Source: Zonotrichia leucophrys gambelii (taxonomy: Eukaryota > Chordata > Aves > Passeriformes > Passerellidae). From it: 64,000 nucleotides of DNA. The notes below the pieces were generated by a model that did not search any database, was not told where the DNA came from, and saw nothing but the letters and a program-made list of their open reading frames with translations. Positions 51,870 through 63,144 of this stretch are shown here, piece after piece (position 1 is the stretch's first letter; every line of letters starts with the position of its first letter). The stretch lies in the NCBI RefSeq assembly GCF_028769735.1, contig NC_088176.1, forward strand, positions 18,261,501 to 18,325,500. Reading direction: 5' to 3'. Made by a program: the position numbers and the translations under genes.

Positions 51870-53850
51870 ATGCGTGTGCAAAATGAAATAAGTCTTAACT
51901 TCTATTTCATACCAACAGTTATTTAGTTCAGCACCCTTTAAACTTATTTCTGGGGAAATTCAGTTAATTTTGTGTATATCCCTCCTACACTATACTTCAG
52001 CTCTCTTTAGAGAGCATGAGCTCTTTCCATTTTTAAAACCTGTTAGCTACTGATTCCATGAACACTAAATGCCATGGTTGGAAGTTTTTGCTGCAGGTCT
52101 CAGAACAGACTGGGATGGGGAGAGCAACCACAGAATTCTTCCACCAAACCCAAAGGATATCTTGGCTTTTGGGACCTCTTCTCTTTTTTCTTTGCTGTTT
52201 TCCTCTGTAATGTGTCAAATTCTGCTTCCTGCCATTTCTAGTCCTACACCCTTCCTGTCTGATTGAGATGGGCAGGAACTAGAACAGAACACCATGAGAG
52301 ATTTTGTGACTTGCATCTCTGGCAGGTTTCACCAGAATTTTTCTTGGGCTGTTTCATTTGTAATAACAGTATGCACTATGCAGTGGTGTGAAGAAGTAAG
52401 CCCAGGAAACCCTGCTGTAAAACCCCCACAATGTCTTGAAGTACTTCTTGAAAGTAATGTATCACTTTCTGAGAGGAAACTGGGGCTAGGAGAATTGCTT
52501 TTCCCCTCTTTGAGAAAGCAAAAAGGAATGGCCACCTGAAACAGGGTAGAAAATGCAACAAGTTTCATGTAATTTTTTTTCACAAAATGACAGCTAGCAT
52601 TTTATTTTTGAAATCCTTAAAATGTGAAATATGCAGCAGATTAAATACATGTGTGGTATTGCCATGATTCTCTGATCATATAGGTGTCAACAGGTTGAAT
52701 TTGAGTGCTATAAAATCTTTAGAATCTGAAATTTGGACCCACTCTGACAATAATGGGTTGTTTCTAAGGAGTTTTTGTATGGTATAACCTGTGGATATAA
52801 AAATAGGAAAAACTTATTCTCCAGTGTTTTACCATCACAAAAATATTTCTCATTTGGAGAGGAATTTCTGATGGGATTTTTGAGGAAGTTAGCAAAATTC
52901 AACAAGGTTTTCTTTAGTCTCATTTCTGTGAAGGATGGAAAACAGAATTGGTACCTCTTTCTTTCTGCCTTACACATTTCATTAATTTTTGGTGGTGCAA
53001 AAATAATAAAAAATTCAGAGGATGAGTGATGTAGTAATCTGCTTTCCTGCAGATGGACAATCTCATGAATAAAAAATCCCAAACCAGTAAAAATTACCTG
53101 TGGCAATGTTCTTGAGCATTTCCCAGCTTGGAGCAAGGGAGATGAAAGACTGAGTTTCATTGCTAAATTGGTTTTATTTAGAGGCGGGGGAAAAAAAGGA
53201 AGTTTCAGTATTACCAGCTACACTAGTAATAGAAAAACCAATACAATTGCACCTTGAGACTAAAAATGTCTTTTTAAAAACATTTACATGCAATTTTTGG
53301 ATGTTAGTGAATACAGTTTCTACTATGGAGTCTATGAGACAAGGCTCTACATTTCCTTGGCCTGGTAAACCCATGAGAATTAATTTTCTTTCTTCTTAAG
53401 TGCCAGCTCTTGTTTGTGCTGAGCTGTTCAGATTCAAAATCTTCCTGCACTAAGAAAGTCATCTTAATCTGTAAGAAAACTGGAACCCAGATTATACAGA
53501 AACTCTTGGGACCTTATAGGTAATAAGGGTCTAATTTGAAAAGAAATAAATACAGGTTGAAAAAAAGGAACCTAGCAGAATGAAATCCTATTTAATTAAA
53601 AAGATAACTAAACATCTATAAATCAGTTAAAACACAAAGTCTTCACAACTAATATTAAGAACATGAATATGACCTTTTGATAGAAATGAGACACTATCTG
53701 ATTATGCATCTGGTAAGCTGAATTACAACACTTAGGAGGTCAGAAGGCAGCTCCTGAAGCGCTCTCTTATGAGATTTCCCCATGTCATCGTGCTTCTCTG
53801 TGATGACAAAGCATCTGTAGGAAGCAGAGGAATTCCCCAGTGCAGAGAGG
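51870..53850. other. Gene-free interval between the relic and copy C
   Basis: Searched for a signal-peptide exon of the relic copy and found none with correct phase. The stretch is A+T-rich. Minus-strand ATTAAA (TTTAAT at 53591-53596) may serve copy C as a polyadenylation signal. Confidence 0.4.
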
Positions 53851-53863
53851 TTTGGAGCAGGGG

Positions 53864-56036
53864 TTAGATCACAGCAGAAAAGCCAGAACATGGCTGTGAG
53901 GGGTCATCCCTCTGCAGGACATCATAGCGACAGCGCTTCTTGTTGAAAACAACTTTACATTTCTCTTTGTCATAAGAACGAGGAATGAAAAAGCTGTCAG
54001 AGGCAAAGAGGAAGCAAGTGTTAGCTTGAGAGCAATAAAAGATTCAATACTTCAGTCATTATAGCTTGAACGACAACTCAGTGAGACAGATCAAACCATG
54101 GCTAAGGGCAGCTGAGCTCTCTGAGTACCACACAGCTGCAGCTTCCAGAGCCTCAAATGATGCCCTGTGCACTGCACTGTGAAGATCTTCCAGGATGCTC
54201 AGCACAGCGCTCTGCAGTGACATAAGCATGGGCTTGGCATCTTTTCTCTATTTTCCTTTAATTTTTCATTATTTCCACTTTGCATACAATTTGGTGGCTG
54301 CTCCCTGATAGACTGTGCCACCTAAATAAAGACAAAGATCATGGTCAAGGTATTTTGGGCTTTTGAGAAAGCAGGAGAAGGAAAGGAGAAGGCTGGAGAA
54401 ATACTTCAGAGCAGGGCCTTGACATTCTACGTTCATCATATTCACTGGAGAAAAGCACTTCAGGAAAGGGATTCAGATCACCAGAAGCTCTTTAGGGAAA
54501 CCTCACTTAAGTCACCTACCCCCACTTCCTCAGCTAATGAAAGCCAACTGTAGTGAATGAGGGGTTCACAAGTTCCTTAAAAATTAAAGGCAAGCACCAA
54601 CTGGATGTGCCTGGAAGGGCTTGTGTCCACTCCCAGTCAGCAGAAAATGAGGAAAGGCAAACACAGCTAAGGATACAAGCAATCGAGAGCTGCATGTGGC
54701 TTTCACAAGCTCTGTGAAATGGGTGAGAAAAACCTCTCTTGTGCCCTTGCCAACTCATTTCTCTGCAACAATGGAAAGCTGTTGTCATCCTACAGGTAAT
54801 GATGATACCAAGAATTTCAAACTTACATGGTACAGCATTGCATTGCACGTTCGTCACAGTTGCATTGGTAGCAATCTTCTGTCCTCTCAATGTGTCCAAA
54901 GGGATACAGTTTTCCATTCCACACACAGCCTGCATAAGACAGCAGCAAAACAGAACAGGCTCTTTAAGCCTTCACCTAAAGGAGATGTCAACTCCTGAAT
55001 GAGCTCCATGTGCGGGAATAGCAGTGGCAAGCTACCACCAATTGCAGGAATATTGCTGCAACCACAAGCAGCCCAGGGGAAGACTTTTATTTTTCCCCTA
55101 CTTTTAGCATCTTGCTGCTGGAGTCCCCTGCTCGTGGTTTTCCAATGTCTTCCCCCTCCCTTGTATTTGGAGCCCTTCCTGGTAGTTCCACAGAGAGCCA
55201 AGTTCCCACAGAGCAATCAGGTCAGAGGATCTCCCTTGTTTCTACCTCTGTAGGGCCTCCCTGGAACCTGAAGTGCAGTAATGCAGCCTGCATCAGCCAG
55301 GGTCACCATGGCGCCCACTGCAACAAGGAAAGCCAGAAAGCTCTTCTGTAGAGAGAAGGAAGCAAATGATAATTTCTCCCCGCTTTATGAATCAACATAT
55401 ATTACAGGCACTGCTGCCTCCTCTGTAGAACCTATGCCATTGCTGACATGCGTATCAAAGGCACTTCTTGATGTCTGTTCCCTTGGGGACTATGTGAACA
55501 CAAATCACAGGAGAACCAGGCCATAGGACTTTGTTGGTCTATTTATCATTACCTAACTGTTGATTTAGATTCTGGAGACACCTTTGGAAGCTTGAAGAGC
55601 TGGAATAGGACACAATTTGAGGGATCAAAATGAAGAACAGAAAAAATACACAGACAATATATGCGCATGTTTTTTGTGGCAATAGGACAATATTTTAGAC
55701 TGTGCTTCACATTCATAAGTTTTAAAAGCATGGTCCTGAATATTTGTCAAGCTCTGAATGGTTTCACAAACATTTCTGAGGAAAGGATAAAAGCAAGGAA
55801 TGACTGTACAGCTTCTTGCAAAGAATTCCAATGCAAAGAGCAAAATTCACAGTAATCTTCCAAGAGGTGTCTTCCTGTCTTTGCATCTTTCAGGTTTGAA
55901 ATACAATATAGCCACATTTAAAATGTGTAACTAGATGGTTCTCTTAAATGCTCTCCTTTTGCAGTTTCAAAGCAAATACCTATCTGTATCCCCATTACAA
56001 AAACACTCAAACCAATCTAAACCTTTGACTTACCAT
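53864..56036 (-). CDS. Beta-microseminoprotein-like gene, copy C
   Basis: Four exons: ATG 56034-56036, 55246-55345, 54827-54929, 53864-53993; product 111 aa. Exon 2 encodes the signal peptide ([20 protein letters not shown], cleavage expected after ADA) and then [12 protein letters not shown]. Exon 3 gives [20 protein letters not shown] and QCCT. Exon 4 gives [24 protein letters not shown] and ends FSAVI. Ten family cysteines are kept, so the fold should be intact. The exon 2 donor is GTAGAA, lacking the usual A at +4 and G at +5, and may splice poorly; all other sites are standard. Exons 1-2 with flanks are nearly identical to copy D, while much of intron 3 is nearly identical to copy E, so the gene is a mosaic. 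The promoter shows only a weak CATAAAG at 56090-56096. Confidence 0.88.
54030..54670. repeat. Tandem duplication block 2, left unit (C intron 3)
   Basis: Matches 61829-62468 at an offset of about 7798 bp. The segment 54341-54660 differs from its partner at about one base. Similarity falls sharply beyond about 54670, toward exon 3. Confidence 0.92.
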
Positions 56037-56830
56037 TGTGGAATGCTTGGCTTCCAAAGAGCTCTAGGTTTCCTGAGAAAGCTGAAGTTCTTTATGTGGA
56101 ATCAGAGAGCAAATACTTTATGTTCCCTTTATGTTGTGCAATTCAATTCTAGGTGGAGGGGAAAAAGCCTGCTCCATGCATATGCAGGTATTTTGTAACA
56201 TCCAAAGAAATCTCTGAAAATTTTCCAGCTGGCAATGAGAAAATGTTTGGTTTTGTAGAGCACCGACCTGGGTAAATTGCTGACTCCAGAACTTTGAATT
56301 CCTTGGAAAAATTATGATTAGAAAAAAATGTCTTTCTGATGGGAAACAAATATTGATAGCTAAGCTGTATCCACTATCCAGCCAGGTGATTTTTAGGTGG
56401 GGCAGAAATGCATGCCAAATCCTGCCTGCAATCAGAGGGCTGGAACATGCTGGGTGGTGCATTTGGTGTTAATAGCAAATGGAGCTTCTGCCAGATCTTT
56501 GCATTCCCACTGTGAGTGCTGGGGTGTGCACTGAAAGATAACAAAGGTGCTTGGCCTCTACCAGGATCAAACCCTCTGAACACTGAGACCTCAGCTGAAG
56601 CTGGATCCCATTGCAAGAATTCTCCTTCTTCTCCACCAAAATATGTTATAAGGTAATAAACTCATTTTCATAGATTTAAGAAGAAATATTTTCTCTCCTT
56701 ATTTGTGAGGCTTGGCTAGGAAAACTATTTGGAATTCTGAAATACTTCAATGTCACGTGGCACAATTCCAGGCTACCACAAGCTGGATATTAATCTTGAG
56801 GTCTGCACTTCTCAGTGCTTTACACTAAAA
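54988..56830. repeat. Tandem duplication block 1, left unit (C exons 1-2 and 5' flank)
   Basis: This 1.84-kb block matches 59207-61050 at an offset of about 4219 bp with few differences, most of them clustered around 55670-55800 and 56270-56390. It covers exon 1, intron 1, exon 2 and upstream DNA of copy C. The right unit holds the same parts of copy D. Confidence 0.93.
56090..56096 (-). promoter_or_regulatory. TATA-like element of MSMB-like copy C
   Basis: CATAAAG on the minus strand, about 55-60 nt upstream of the ATG, the same spacing as the TATA box of copy B. It is a weaker match than the boxes of copies A and B. Confidence 0.45.
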
Positions 56831-56839
56831 AGTAATCTA

Positions 56840-58060
56840 TTGGGAAAATCCAAGCTTTTTAATTCATGAATCTCTTTATTTATACAAATAAAATTTTAAT
56901 AAATGCCTAAATTCTGAAAACCATATTTTCTCAAGGGGAAGTTCTATGAGCTATTTCAAAACTGTTCCTCTCCTGCAGAACACAAACCCCCTTTGGGCAA
57001 AACTTACTTTAGAATGTTAAGCAACATCAAAATGTTTGTTTTCATTTAGAGGAATGATGGGATGGAATCAGTGAATGGGTGTCAAGATTATAAGAATGCA
57101 CATTTGAATGTCTATACTGAAAACAGCTGAGCTGACTCTTCAGTCTGGCCTCTCACATTTCTCATCCTTACAGGAACCAGCTGTACAGAAACACAGAGCT
57201 ATGCAGGCTGATATCCAGCCTGCAGCACAGACAACTTAAAAAGGTGAAGTATGTAATACCAGTGCCTGCAAAATACTTGGATTTTTTTCCCCAATCCAAG
57301 GTATGTTACTTTCAGGTTTTAGAAACCTTTAAATAAAGTTCATAAGCAAATCACCAAAACCAGACAAAATACATCCCATTAAACCTTTCTGATTCTAATA
57401 ATGGCTCACAGAGACAGATTGTCTTGTGATTGATTGTCTTGTGAAGGAAATACCCCTGCTGGATAAATGGAGACTGACTCTTGTTTTGGGGCCAAATAAG
57501 GATCCCTGCACTAGGAATGCTCAGCTGTGTGTAACCTCATACTATTACAAGACCGCAGATTTGTTGTGATCATGGAACATCACTGAACAATCCACTTGTT
57601 TTGGAAGGTGTCCTTCTTTTCAAACCATGGAACAGTTAACTACAGACTGTTGTGGCTTTTTAATATCCAATTGTGAAAGTGGAGGCCTCTCTGTAGAGGA
57701 AACGTTTAACAGGGTTTTATTGTCTGGTCAGATATTTGGGCAGATTTAGGACCCTCGGCATTGCCAGGTGGGAGACCTGATTTCCAAGCCCTGCTTTGAA
57801 GCTGAGCTTCAGTCCCCTGTGAATGTGGGGAATTGCTGTACTGAAGAGACAGAAGGCATCTGCATTATCAGGAGCTCCAGCTCTGCTGCCATGAGGAAGC
57901 AGTCTCCAGGGGCTGATCTAGATCCCTTTCTCAAAGTGGACAAGAACCACTAAAGCAGCACAGTGTGTGCAGACTTTCAGGATCAGAGCTTGGCAGAGGA
58001 CAAGTCAGAGTACCAGAGTTTAAAGTTTAACATTGCTTTCAACTTCAGGTCTGGTCACAG
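56840..58060. other. Unique spacer between copies C and D
   Basis: About 1.2 kb with no counterpart in the spacer between copies D and E. No exon, LTR termini or target duplication was recognised, so insertion versus deletion is undecided. Confidence 0.5.
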
Positions 58061-58071
58061 TGGACAATGCA

Positions 58072-58660
58072 CATGAACAGTCACTGCCAGTGATGGGGGA
58101 TGACGTTGATGAAAACAAGGGAAAAATGGGAGAAAGGGGATGATGATCTCTCATCCTCACGGACTTTTCTGAGGCGTTAGCAGCCCAGGTCTTACCAAGA
58201 GTCTGTGCACGCTGAATAGGAGCCATGGTAGAGCATGTCCCAAATAGTGCATCACTTCCAAATGATAATGGATTTTGACACCTGGCTAAAAGAGAACCTG
58301 AAAACCATGACAGTGGCTTGTGCCAGGGTAACGGTACACAGCATGCCAGAGTAGAGAGCCAAATGCATTTCTTTGTCCACAAAGGTGGCTTTTCCCCATG
58401 TCACTGCAAAAAACTAAACATCAATATGAATAATTTATGAATGTTTCATCTCAGTTTATTGCAGCCAATAAATGCAATCATGACGGAAATTAGGTACTCT
58501 ATCTGATTATGCATCTGATAAGCTGAATTACAACACTTAGGAGGCAGCTACTGAAGTTCTCTCTCTAATAAGATTTTCCCATGTCATCATGCTTCTCTGT
58601 GATGAAAGAGCATCTGTAAGAAGCAGAGGAATTCCACAGTGCAGAGGGGATTGGATCAGG
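58072..58660. repeat. Tandem duplication block 3, left unit (D 3' flank)
   Basis: Matches 61076-61663 at an offset of about 3003 bp, covering the 3' UTR and downstream DNA of copy D. It includes the shared AATAAA signal. Confidence 0.9.
58455..58460 (-). terminator. Polyadenylation signal of copy D
   Basis: Minus-strand AATAAA about 200 nt past the stop codon; the same signal is preserved below copy E. Confidence 0.6.
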
Positions 58661-58662
58661 TG

Positions 58663-60255
58663 TTAGCCCACAGAAGAATAGCCAGAGGAGCATGGCTGTG
58701 AGGGGTCATCCCTCTGCACCACATCATTGCGACAGTGCTTCTTGTTGAGAAGAACTTTACAATTCTCTTTGTCGTAAGAGACGATAGTATGAATGCTGTT
58801 AGTGGCAAAGACAAAAGAGAAAAAACCTATTAGCTTGAGAGCTTTCACTAGCTCTGTAACATGGGTGAATAAAGCCTCTTTTGTGCACTTACAAACCCAT
58901 TTATCCCCAGCAATGGAAAGCTGTGGTCATCCTACAGGCAATAATGGTACCAAGAATTTCAAACGTACAGGGAGCAGCATTGCATTGCACCTTGCCAGCA
59001 ATAGCATTGGTAGCAATCTTCTGTCCTCGCAATGAATCCAAAGGGATACAGTTTTCCATTCCTCACACAGCCTGTGTAAGACAGCAGCAAAACAGAACAG
59101 GTTCCTTAAGCCTCCACCAAAACGTAGAAGAGTTTAAAAATTATTTCAGCTATTCTAAAATTGTAATTCCAGGCAATAGTGAAATACCAGGAATTGGGTT
59201 TTCCTTTCAACTCCTGAGTGAGCTCCATGTGCGGGAATAGCAGTGGCAAGATACCACCAATTGCAGGAATATTGCTGCAACCACAAGCAGCCCAGGGGAA
59301 GACTTTTATTTTTCCCCTACTTTTAGCATCTTGCTGCTGGAGTCCCCTGCTCGTGGTTTTCCAATGTCTTCCCCCTCCCTTGTATTTGGAGCCCTTCCTG
59401 GTAGTTCCACAGAGAGCCAAGTTCCCACAGAGCAATCAGGTCAGAGGATCTCCCTTGTTTCTACCTCTGAAGGGCCTCCCTGGAACCTGAAGTGCAGTAA
59501 TGCAGCCTGCATCAGCCAGGGTCACCATGGCGCCCACTGCAACAAGGAAAGCCAGAAAGCTCTTCTGTAGAGAGAAGGAAGCAAATGGTAATTTCTCCCT
59601 GCTTTATGAATCAACATATATTACAGGCACTGCTGCCTCCGCTGTAGAACCTATGCATTGCTGACATGCGTATCAAAGGCACTTCTTGATGTCTGTTCCC
59701 TTGGGGACTATGTGAACACAAATCACAGGAGAACCAGGCCATAGGACTTTGTTGGTCTATTTATCATTACCTAACTGTTGATTTAGATTCTGGAGACACC
59801 TTTGGAAGCTTGAAGAGCTGGAATAGGACACAATTTGAGGGATCAAAATGAAGAACAGAAAAAATACACAGACAATATATACATATTTTTTTTCTTTGCA
59901 AAACAACAATATTTTAGACTGTGCTTCACATTTATAAGTTTTAAAAGAATGGTCCTGAATGTTTCAAAAACTCTGAATGGTTTCACAAACATTACTGAGG
60001 AAAGAAAAGCAGCAAAGAAAGACTGTACAGCTTTTTGCAAAGAATTCCAATGCAAAGAGCAAAATTCACAGTAATCTTCCAAGAGGTGTCTTCCTGTCTT
60101 TGCATCTTTCAGGTTTGAAATACAATATAGCCACATTTAAAATGTGTAACTAGATGGTTCTCTTAAATGCTCTCCTTTTGCAGTTTCAAAGCAAATACCT
60201 GTCTGTATCCCCATTACAAAAACACTCAAACCAATCTAAACCTTTGACTTACCAT
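58663..60255 (-). CDS. Beta-microseminoprotein-like gene, copy D
   Basis: Four exons: ATG 60253-60255, 59465-59564, 58969-59071, 58663-58795; product 112 aa. Signal peptide is identical to copy C, followed by [13 protein letters not shown]. Exon 3 reads [33 protein letters not shown]. Exon 4 reads [24 protein letters not shown] and ends SGYSSVG; it is 133 nt, one codon longer than in the other copies. Ten cysteines are kept. Two donors are weak: exon 2 GTAGAA and exon 3 GTACGT. Intron 3 is only 173 bp against about 830 bp in copies C and E, because a segment of roughly 660 bp is missing between the TTAGCTTGAGAG and CTTTCAC motifs. The gene reads intact, but the two weak donors make expression less certain than for copy B. 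Confidence 0.86.
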
Positions 60256-61050
60256 TGTGGAATGCTTGGCTTCCAAAGAGCTCTAGGTTTCCTGAGAAAG
60301 CTGAAGTTCTTTATGTGGAATCAGAGAGCAAATACTTTATGCTGCCTTTATGTTGTGCAATTCAATTCTAGGTGGAGGGGAAAAAGCCTGCTCCATGCAT
60401 ATGCAGATATTTTGTAACATCCAAAGAAATCTCTGAAAATTTTCCGGCTGGCAATGAGAAAATGCTTCGTTTTGTAGAGCACCGACCTGGGTAAATAGCT
60501 CACTCCATGACTTGGAATTCCTCCGAAGAGTTATGATTAGGAAATAATACTTTTTTGATGGGAAACAAATATTGATAGCTAAGCTGTAGACAGCATTATC
60601 CAGCCCGGTGATTTTTAGGTGGGGCAGAAATGCATGCCAAATCCTGCCTGCAATCAGAGGGCTGGAACATGCTGAGTGGTGCATTTGGTGTTAATAGCAA
60701 ATGGAGCTTCTGCCAGATCTTTGCATTCCCACTGTGAGTGCTGGGGTGTGCACTGAAAGATAACAAAGGTGCTTGGCCTCTACCAGGATCAAACCCTCTG
60801 AACACTGAGACCTCAGCTGAAGCTGGATCCCATTGCAAGAATTCTCCTTCTTCTCCATCAAAATATGTTATAAGGTAATAAACTCATTTTCATAGATTTA
60901 AGAAGAAATATTTTCTCTCCTTATTTGTGAGGCTTGGCTAGGAAAACTATTTGGAATTCTGAAATACTTCAATGTCAAGTGGCACAATTCCAGGCTACCA
61001 CGAGCTGCATTAATCTTGAGGTCTGCACTTCTCAGTGCCTCACACTAAAA
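59207..61050. repeat. Tandem duplication block 1, right unit (D exons 1-2 and 5' flank)
   Basis: Partner of 54988-56830. Exon 2 differs from copy C by a single substitution (Tyr to Phe near the exon end). Confidence 0.93.
60309..60315 (-). promoter_or_regulatory. TATA-like element of MSMB-like copy D
   Basis: CATAAAG on the minus strand, in the same position relative to the ATG as in copy C, within duplicated DNA. Confidence 0.45.
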
Positions 61051-61075
61051 ATAAATCTCTCAGAGAACCTGAAAA

Positions 61076-61663
61076 CATGAACAGCCACTGCCAGTGATGG
61101 GGGATGACGTTGATGAAAACAAGGAAAAATGGGAGAAGGAGGATGATGGTCTCTCATGCTCACGGACTTTTCTGAGGCGTTAGCAGCCGAGGTCTTACCA
61201 AGAGTCTGTGCACGCTGAATAGGAGCCATGGTAGAGCATGTCCCAAATAGTGCATCACTTCCAAATGATAATGGATTTTGACACCTGGCTAAAAGAGAAC
61301 CTGAAAACCATGACAGTGGCTTGTGCCAGGGTAACGGTACACAGCATGCCAGAGTAGAGAGCCAAATGCATTTCTTTGTCCACAAAGGTGGCTTTTCCCC
61401 ATGTCACTGCAAAAAACTAAACATCAATATGAATAATTTATGAATGTTTCATCTCAGTTTATTGTAGCCAATAAATGCAATCATGACAGAAATGAGGTAC
61501 TCTATCTGATTATGCATCTGATAAGCTTAATTACAACACTTAGGAGGCAGCTACTGAAGTGCTCTCTTATGAGATTTTCTGATGTCATCGTGCTTCTCTG
61601 TGATGGCAGAGCACCTGTAGGAAGCAGAGGAATTCCGCAAGGCAGAGAGGTTTGGAGCAGGGG
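61076..61663. repeat. Tandem duplication block 3, right unit (E 3' flank)
   Basis: Partner of 58072-58660. About 1.2 kb that separates blocks 1 and 3 in the left unit (56831-58071) is absent here. Confidence 0.9.
61458..61463 (-). terminator. Polyadenylation signal of copy E
   Basis: Minus-strand AATAAA about 200 nt beyond the stop codon, homologous to the signal of copy D. Confidence 0.6.
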
Positions 61664-63139
61664 TTAGCCCACACGAGAATAGACAGAACACATCTTAGAG
61701 GGGTCGTTCTTCTGCACCACATCATAGTCACAGCGCTTCTTGTTGAAGACAACTTTACAATTCTTGTTGTCATAAGCAACAGGAGTGTGGAAGCTGTCAG
61801 AGGCAAAGAGAAAGCAAATGTAACTTTTGAGCAATAAAAGATTCAATACTTCAGTGATTATAGCTTGAACTACTGCTCAGTAAGAGGGGTCAAACCATGG
61901 CTAAGGGCAGCTGAGCTCTCTGAGTACCACACAGCTGCAGCTTCCAGAGCCTCAAATGATGCCCTTTGCACTGCACTGTGAAGATCTTCCAGGATGCTCA
62001 GCACAGCACTCTGCAGTGACATAAGCATGGGCTTGGGCATCTTTTCATTTTTCCTTTAATTTTTCTTTAAATCCACTTTCCTTAGAATGTGGTGGCTGCT
62101 CCCTGATAGACTGTGCCACCTAAATAAAGACAAAGATCATGGTCAAGGTATTTTGGGCTTTTGAGAAAGCAGGAGAAGGAAAGGAGAAGGCTGGAGAAAT
62201 ACTTCAGAGCAGGGCCTTGACATTCTACGTTCAGCATATTCACTGGAGAAAAGCACTTCAGGAAAGGGATTCAGATCACCAGAAGCTCTTTAGGGAAACC
62301 TCACTTAAGTCACCTACCCCCACTTCCTCAGCTAATGAAAGCCAACTGTAGTGAATGAGGGGTTCACAAGTTCCTTAAAAATTAAAGGCAAGCACCAACT
62401 GGATGTGCCTGGAAGGGCTTGTGTCCACTCCCAGTCAGCAGAAAATGAGGAAAGGCAAACACAGCTAAGAATGCAAACAATCAACAGCTGTATGTGGCAC
62501 TCGCAGGCTCTGTGACATGGGTGACAAAAGGCTCTCTTGTGCCCTTACAAAGCCATTTATCCTCAGCAATGGAAAACTGTTGTCATCCTACAGGCAATGA
62601 TGATACCAAGAATTTCAAACTTACAGGGAACAGCATTGCATTCCACCTTCATCACAGTCGCATCGGTAGCAATCTTCTGTCCTCTCAATGTGTCCAAAGG
62701 GATACAGTTTTCCATTCAGTATACAGCCTGCATAAGACAGCAGCAAAACAGAACAGGTTATTTAAGCCTCCTCCTAAAGGAGATGTCAACTCCTGAATGA
62801 GCTCCATGTGCTGGAATAGCACACTGAGCTATCACCAGTTGCAGGAATATTGCTGCAACCACAAGCAGCCCAGGGGAAGACTGTTTTTCCCTTACTTTTA
62901 GCACCTTGCTGCTGGATACCCCTATTTCTGTTTTTGCACTGTCTTTCCCCTCCCTTGTATTTTGTGCCCTTCCTGGCAGTTCAACAGAGGGCCAAGTTAC
63001 CACAGAGCAATCAGGTCAGAGGATCTTCCTTGTTCTTACCATCTTTGGCCTCCCCTGGCCTACGAGTTTTCCTCCAGCAGTATGCATCACCCAAGGTCAC
63101 TAGGATGCCCATTGCAACAAGGAAAGCCAAAAAGCTCTT
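61664..63139 (-). CDS. Beta-microseminoprotein-like gene, copy E (partial: start exon outside window)
   Basis: Exons 2-4 at 63040-63139, 62625-62727 and 61664-61793, all with good GT-AG sites (donors GTAAGA and GTAAGT) and phases matching the family. With a one-codon first exon the product would be 111 aa. Exon 2 encodes [19 protein letters not shown], then [16 protein letters not shown] in place of the CITALQVPG of copies C/D. Exon 3 reads [20 protein letters not shown] and QCCS. Exon 4 reads [27 protein letters not shown] and ends YSRVG. All ten cysteines are present. No ATG followed by a good donor was found from 63140 to 64000. Since exon 1 lies 0.7-1.0 kb upstream of exon 2 in copies B-D, it probably falls just past the window edge. 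Confidence 0.88.
61829..62468. repeat. Tandem duplication block 2, right unit (E intron 3)
   Basis: Partner of 54030-54670. The corresponding part is missing from copy D, whose intron 3 is only 173 bp. Confidence 0.92.
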
Positions 63140-63144
63140 CTGTA

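Noticed and set aside
52329..52583. Minus-strand frame beginning with a signal-like stretch (MKLVAFSTLFQVAIPFC), considered as exon 2 of the orphan MSMB copy
   Set aside because: No donor in the right phase after the first cysteine, and an AG acceptor falls inside the hydrophobic part; spacing does not match other copies.
52708..53160. 150-residue minus-strand open frame
   Set aside because: A+T-rich, no domain features or family similarity; an embedded CACAG|GTAATT donor gives no cysteine-containing exon in the needed phase.
54341..54553. 70-residue open frame conserved almost perfectly at 62139-62351
   Set aside because: It lies inside intron 3 of copies C and E; conservation reflects the duplicated DNA block, not coding constraint.
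55935..56198. 87-residue plus-strand frame repeated at 60154-60417
   Set aside because: Antisense over exon 1 and promoter of copies C and D, within duplicated DNA; no evidence of a gene.
58020..58382. 120-residue minus-strand frame repeated at 61032-61385
   Set aside because: Lies in the duplicated 3' flank (block 3); the C-terminal parts diverge by frameshift, no splice or domain support.
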